Shown: positions 63,215 to 64,000 of the stretch, one piece after another
How the letters are laid out: each line of letters opens with the position of its first letter
Position numbering within the stretch: the stretch's first letter is position 1
Origin: Ricinus communis
Taxonomy: Eukaryota > Streptophyta > Magnoliopsida > Malpighiales > Euphorbiaceae
Assembly: GCF_019578655.1 (NCBI RefSeq)
Contig: NC_063265.1
Location: 1,832,501 to 1,896,500, forward strand
Direction of reading: 5' to 3'
DNA: 64,000 nt
Notes under the pieces: generated by a model
Told to the model about the DNA's origin: nothing
What the model saw: only the letters and a program-made list of their open reading frames with translations
Databases searched by the model: none
Position numbers and translations under genes: made by a program

Positions 63215-64000
63215 CTATATCTCTTATCAAAATCTGAACTAGACGCACTACAGATATGTTAGATTAAACAGCAGTGATCATCAAGAAAACGACATATTTA
63301 TATATACAATACACACATATACAGCCTTATTAAGGTTCACGGCACTGATAATTATGGCAACTGCGTTTCTTTCACTATTAAACTTGTTGTTTCCTAAGTT
63401 ATGCCAAATGGAATCGGAAGATTTGGCCTCTTTTAACAGAGTTGCGCAACTGTCCTTTACTTTTTAATCTATCAGAGTCAACATAAAGAATCCGTTTTGA
63501 TTCTGTTTCGACGGTTCTGATTTTATAGATTTGCTAGACTATGTTTCATTAGCCGTTGGATCTCCCACTTCTAATATTGTTTTTCCAACTATGATGGGAT
63601 TATGATGCCTCTTACCTTAAACAAAAATGGAAAACTTGTTCTGGTCATTAAATAATCCGAGAATTTTTCTATTGATTACTTTGACAGATTTTTATTAAAT
63701 CCTATCTAATTCATCGAATAACCAAGAATTATTATTCTGTGGTAAAATAATAATATGGAACCCTAGATTTTTACTTATACTGTTAGTATAGATTATTCTA
63801 TTATAAATATTTTTATAATACGAGAAATTTAAAGCTCTATCCTTTTTATATCAAAAATTATATGGATAAGATTGGCTAATAATAGGTAGGATACTTAAAA
63901 CTCTGTTAATATATGATTAATTTTTAGTTAATTATTTTGTTAAATACTGGAATAGTTGATATTTAATATATTATTTTTTATATTCTGAATATAGTTTTGC
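63215..64000 (-). promoter_or_regulatory. Upstream region of the MYB gene
   Basis: The DNA just right of the start codon is AT-rich 5' UTR and promoter on the minus strand. Complement TATATAAATATGTCG near 63290-63305 includes a TATA-like stretch about 85 bp upstream of the ATG. No other gene is seen up to the window end. Confidence 0.4.

Overview
This window looks like nuclear DNA from a eudicot plant. Two separate pieces of decayed plastid DNA sit in it, plant-type introns (GT...AG) are visible, and the repeats are plant transposon families: CACTA, MULE with a plant mobile domain, Ty3/gypsy-type LTRs and a LINE. Base composition is very AT-rich. The two host genes and the repeat style would fit Malpighiales (for example Euphorbiaceae), but that placement is inference.

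Only two genes look intact. One is a single-exon VQ-motif gene of the VQ22/JAV1 type (33625-34383, +), with a compact promoter carrying a TGACGTCA element, TTGAC motifs and two G-boxes. The other is a six-exon R1-MYB gene with an N-terminal CCHC zinc knuckle, related to Arabidopsis At5g61620 (61507-63214, -). The rest is mobile, organellar or low-complexity DNA.

Layout: 1-3146 is plastid DNA joining rpoC2 to part of ycf3. 3147-5050 is LTR-like DNA. 5061-10152 is a rearranged LTR retroelement with a tandemly repeated LTR and polypurine tract. 10768-11735 is a satellite of about 284 bp units. 12652-13530 is a minisatellite of about 40 bp units. 16421-18886 is plastid DNA (trnG, trnS, psbI, psbK, trnQ). 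18887-25380 is AT-rich with LTR-like debris. 25381-26820 is an LTR-like segment abutting a truncated CACTA element that ends at 31277. 31960-33010 is a 520-bp duplication upstream of the VQ gene. 37684-38778 is a small Mutator-type element with long inverted repeats that has captured a receptor-kinase fragment. 39954-49022 is a nest of LTR elements. 51445-59440 is a trehalose-phosphate-phosphatase fragment followed by a decayed MULE transposase, unknown ORF remnants and a decayed plant-mobile-domain gene. 59553-59909 is a LINE 3' end. The MYB gene closes the window.

I found no convincing new functional system. The best candidates for follow-up are the Pack-MULE with its receptor-kinase fragment and near-perfect 9-bp target duplication, the MULE/mobile-domain composite with two unidentified ORF remnants and terminal hairpin repeats, the reading-frame-preserving minisatellite, and the LTR array with duplicated polypurine tracts.
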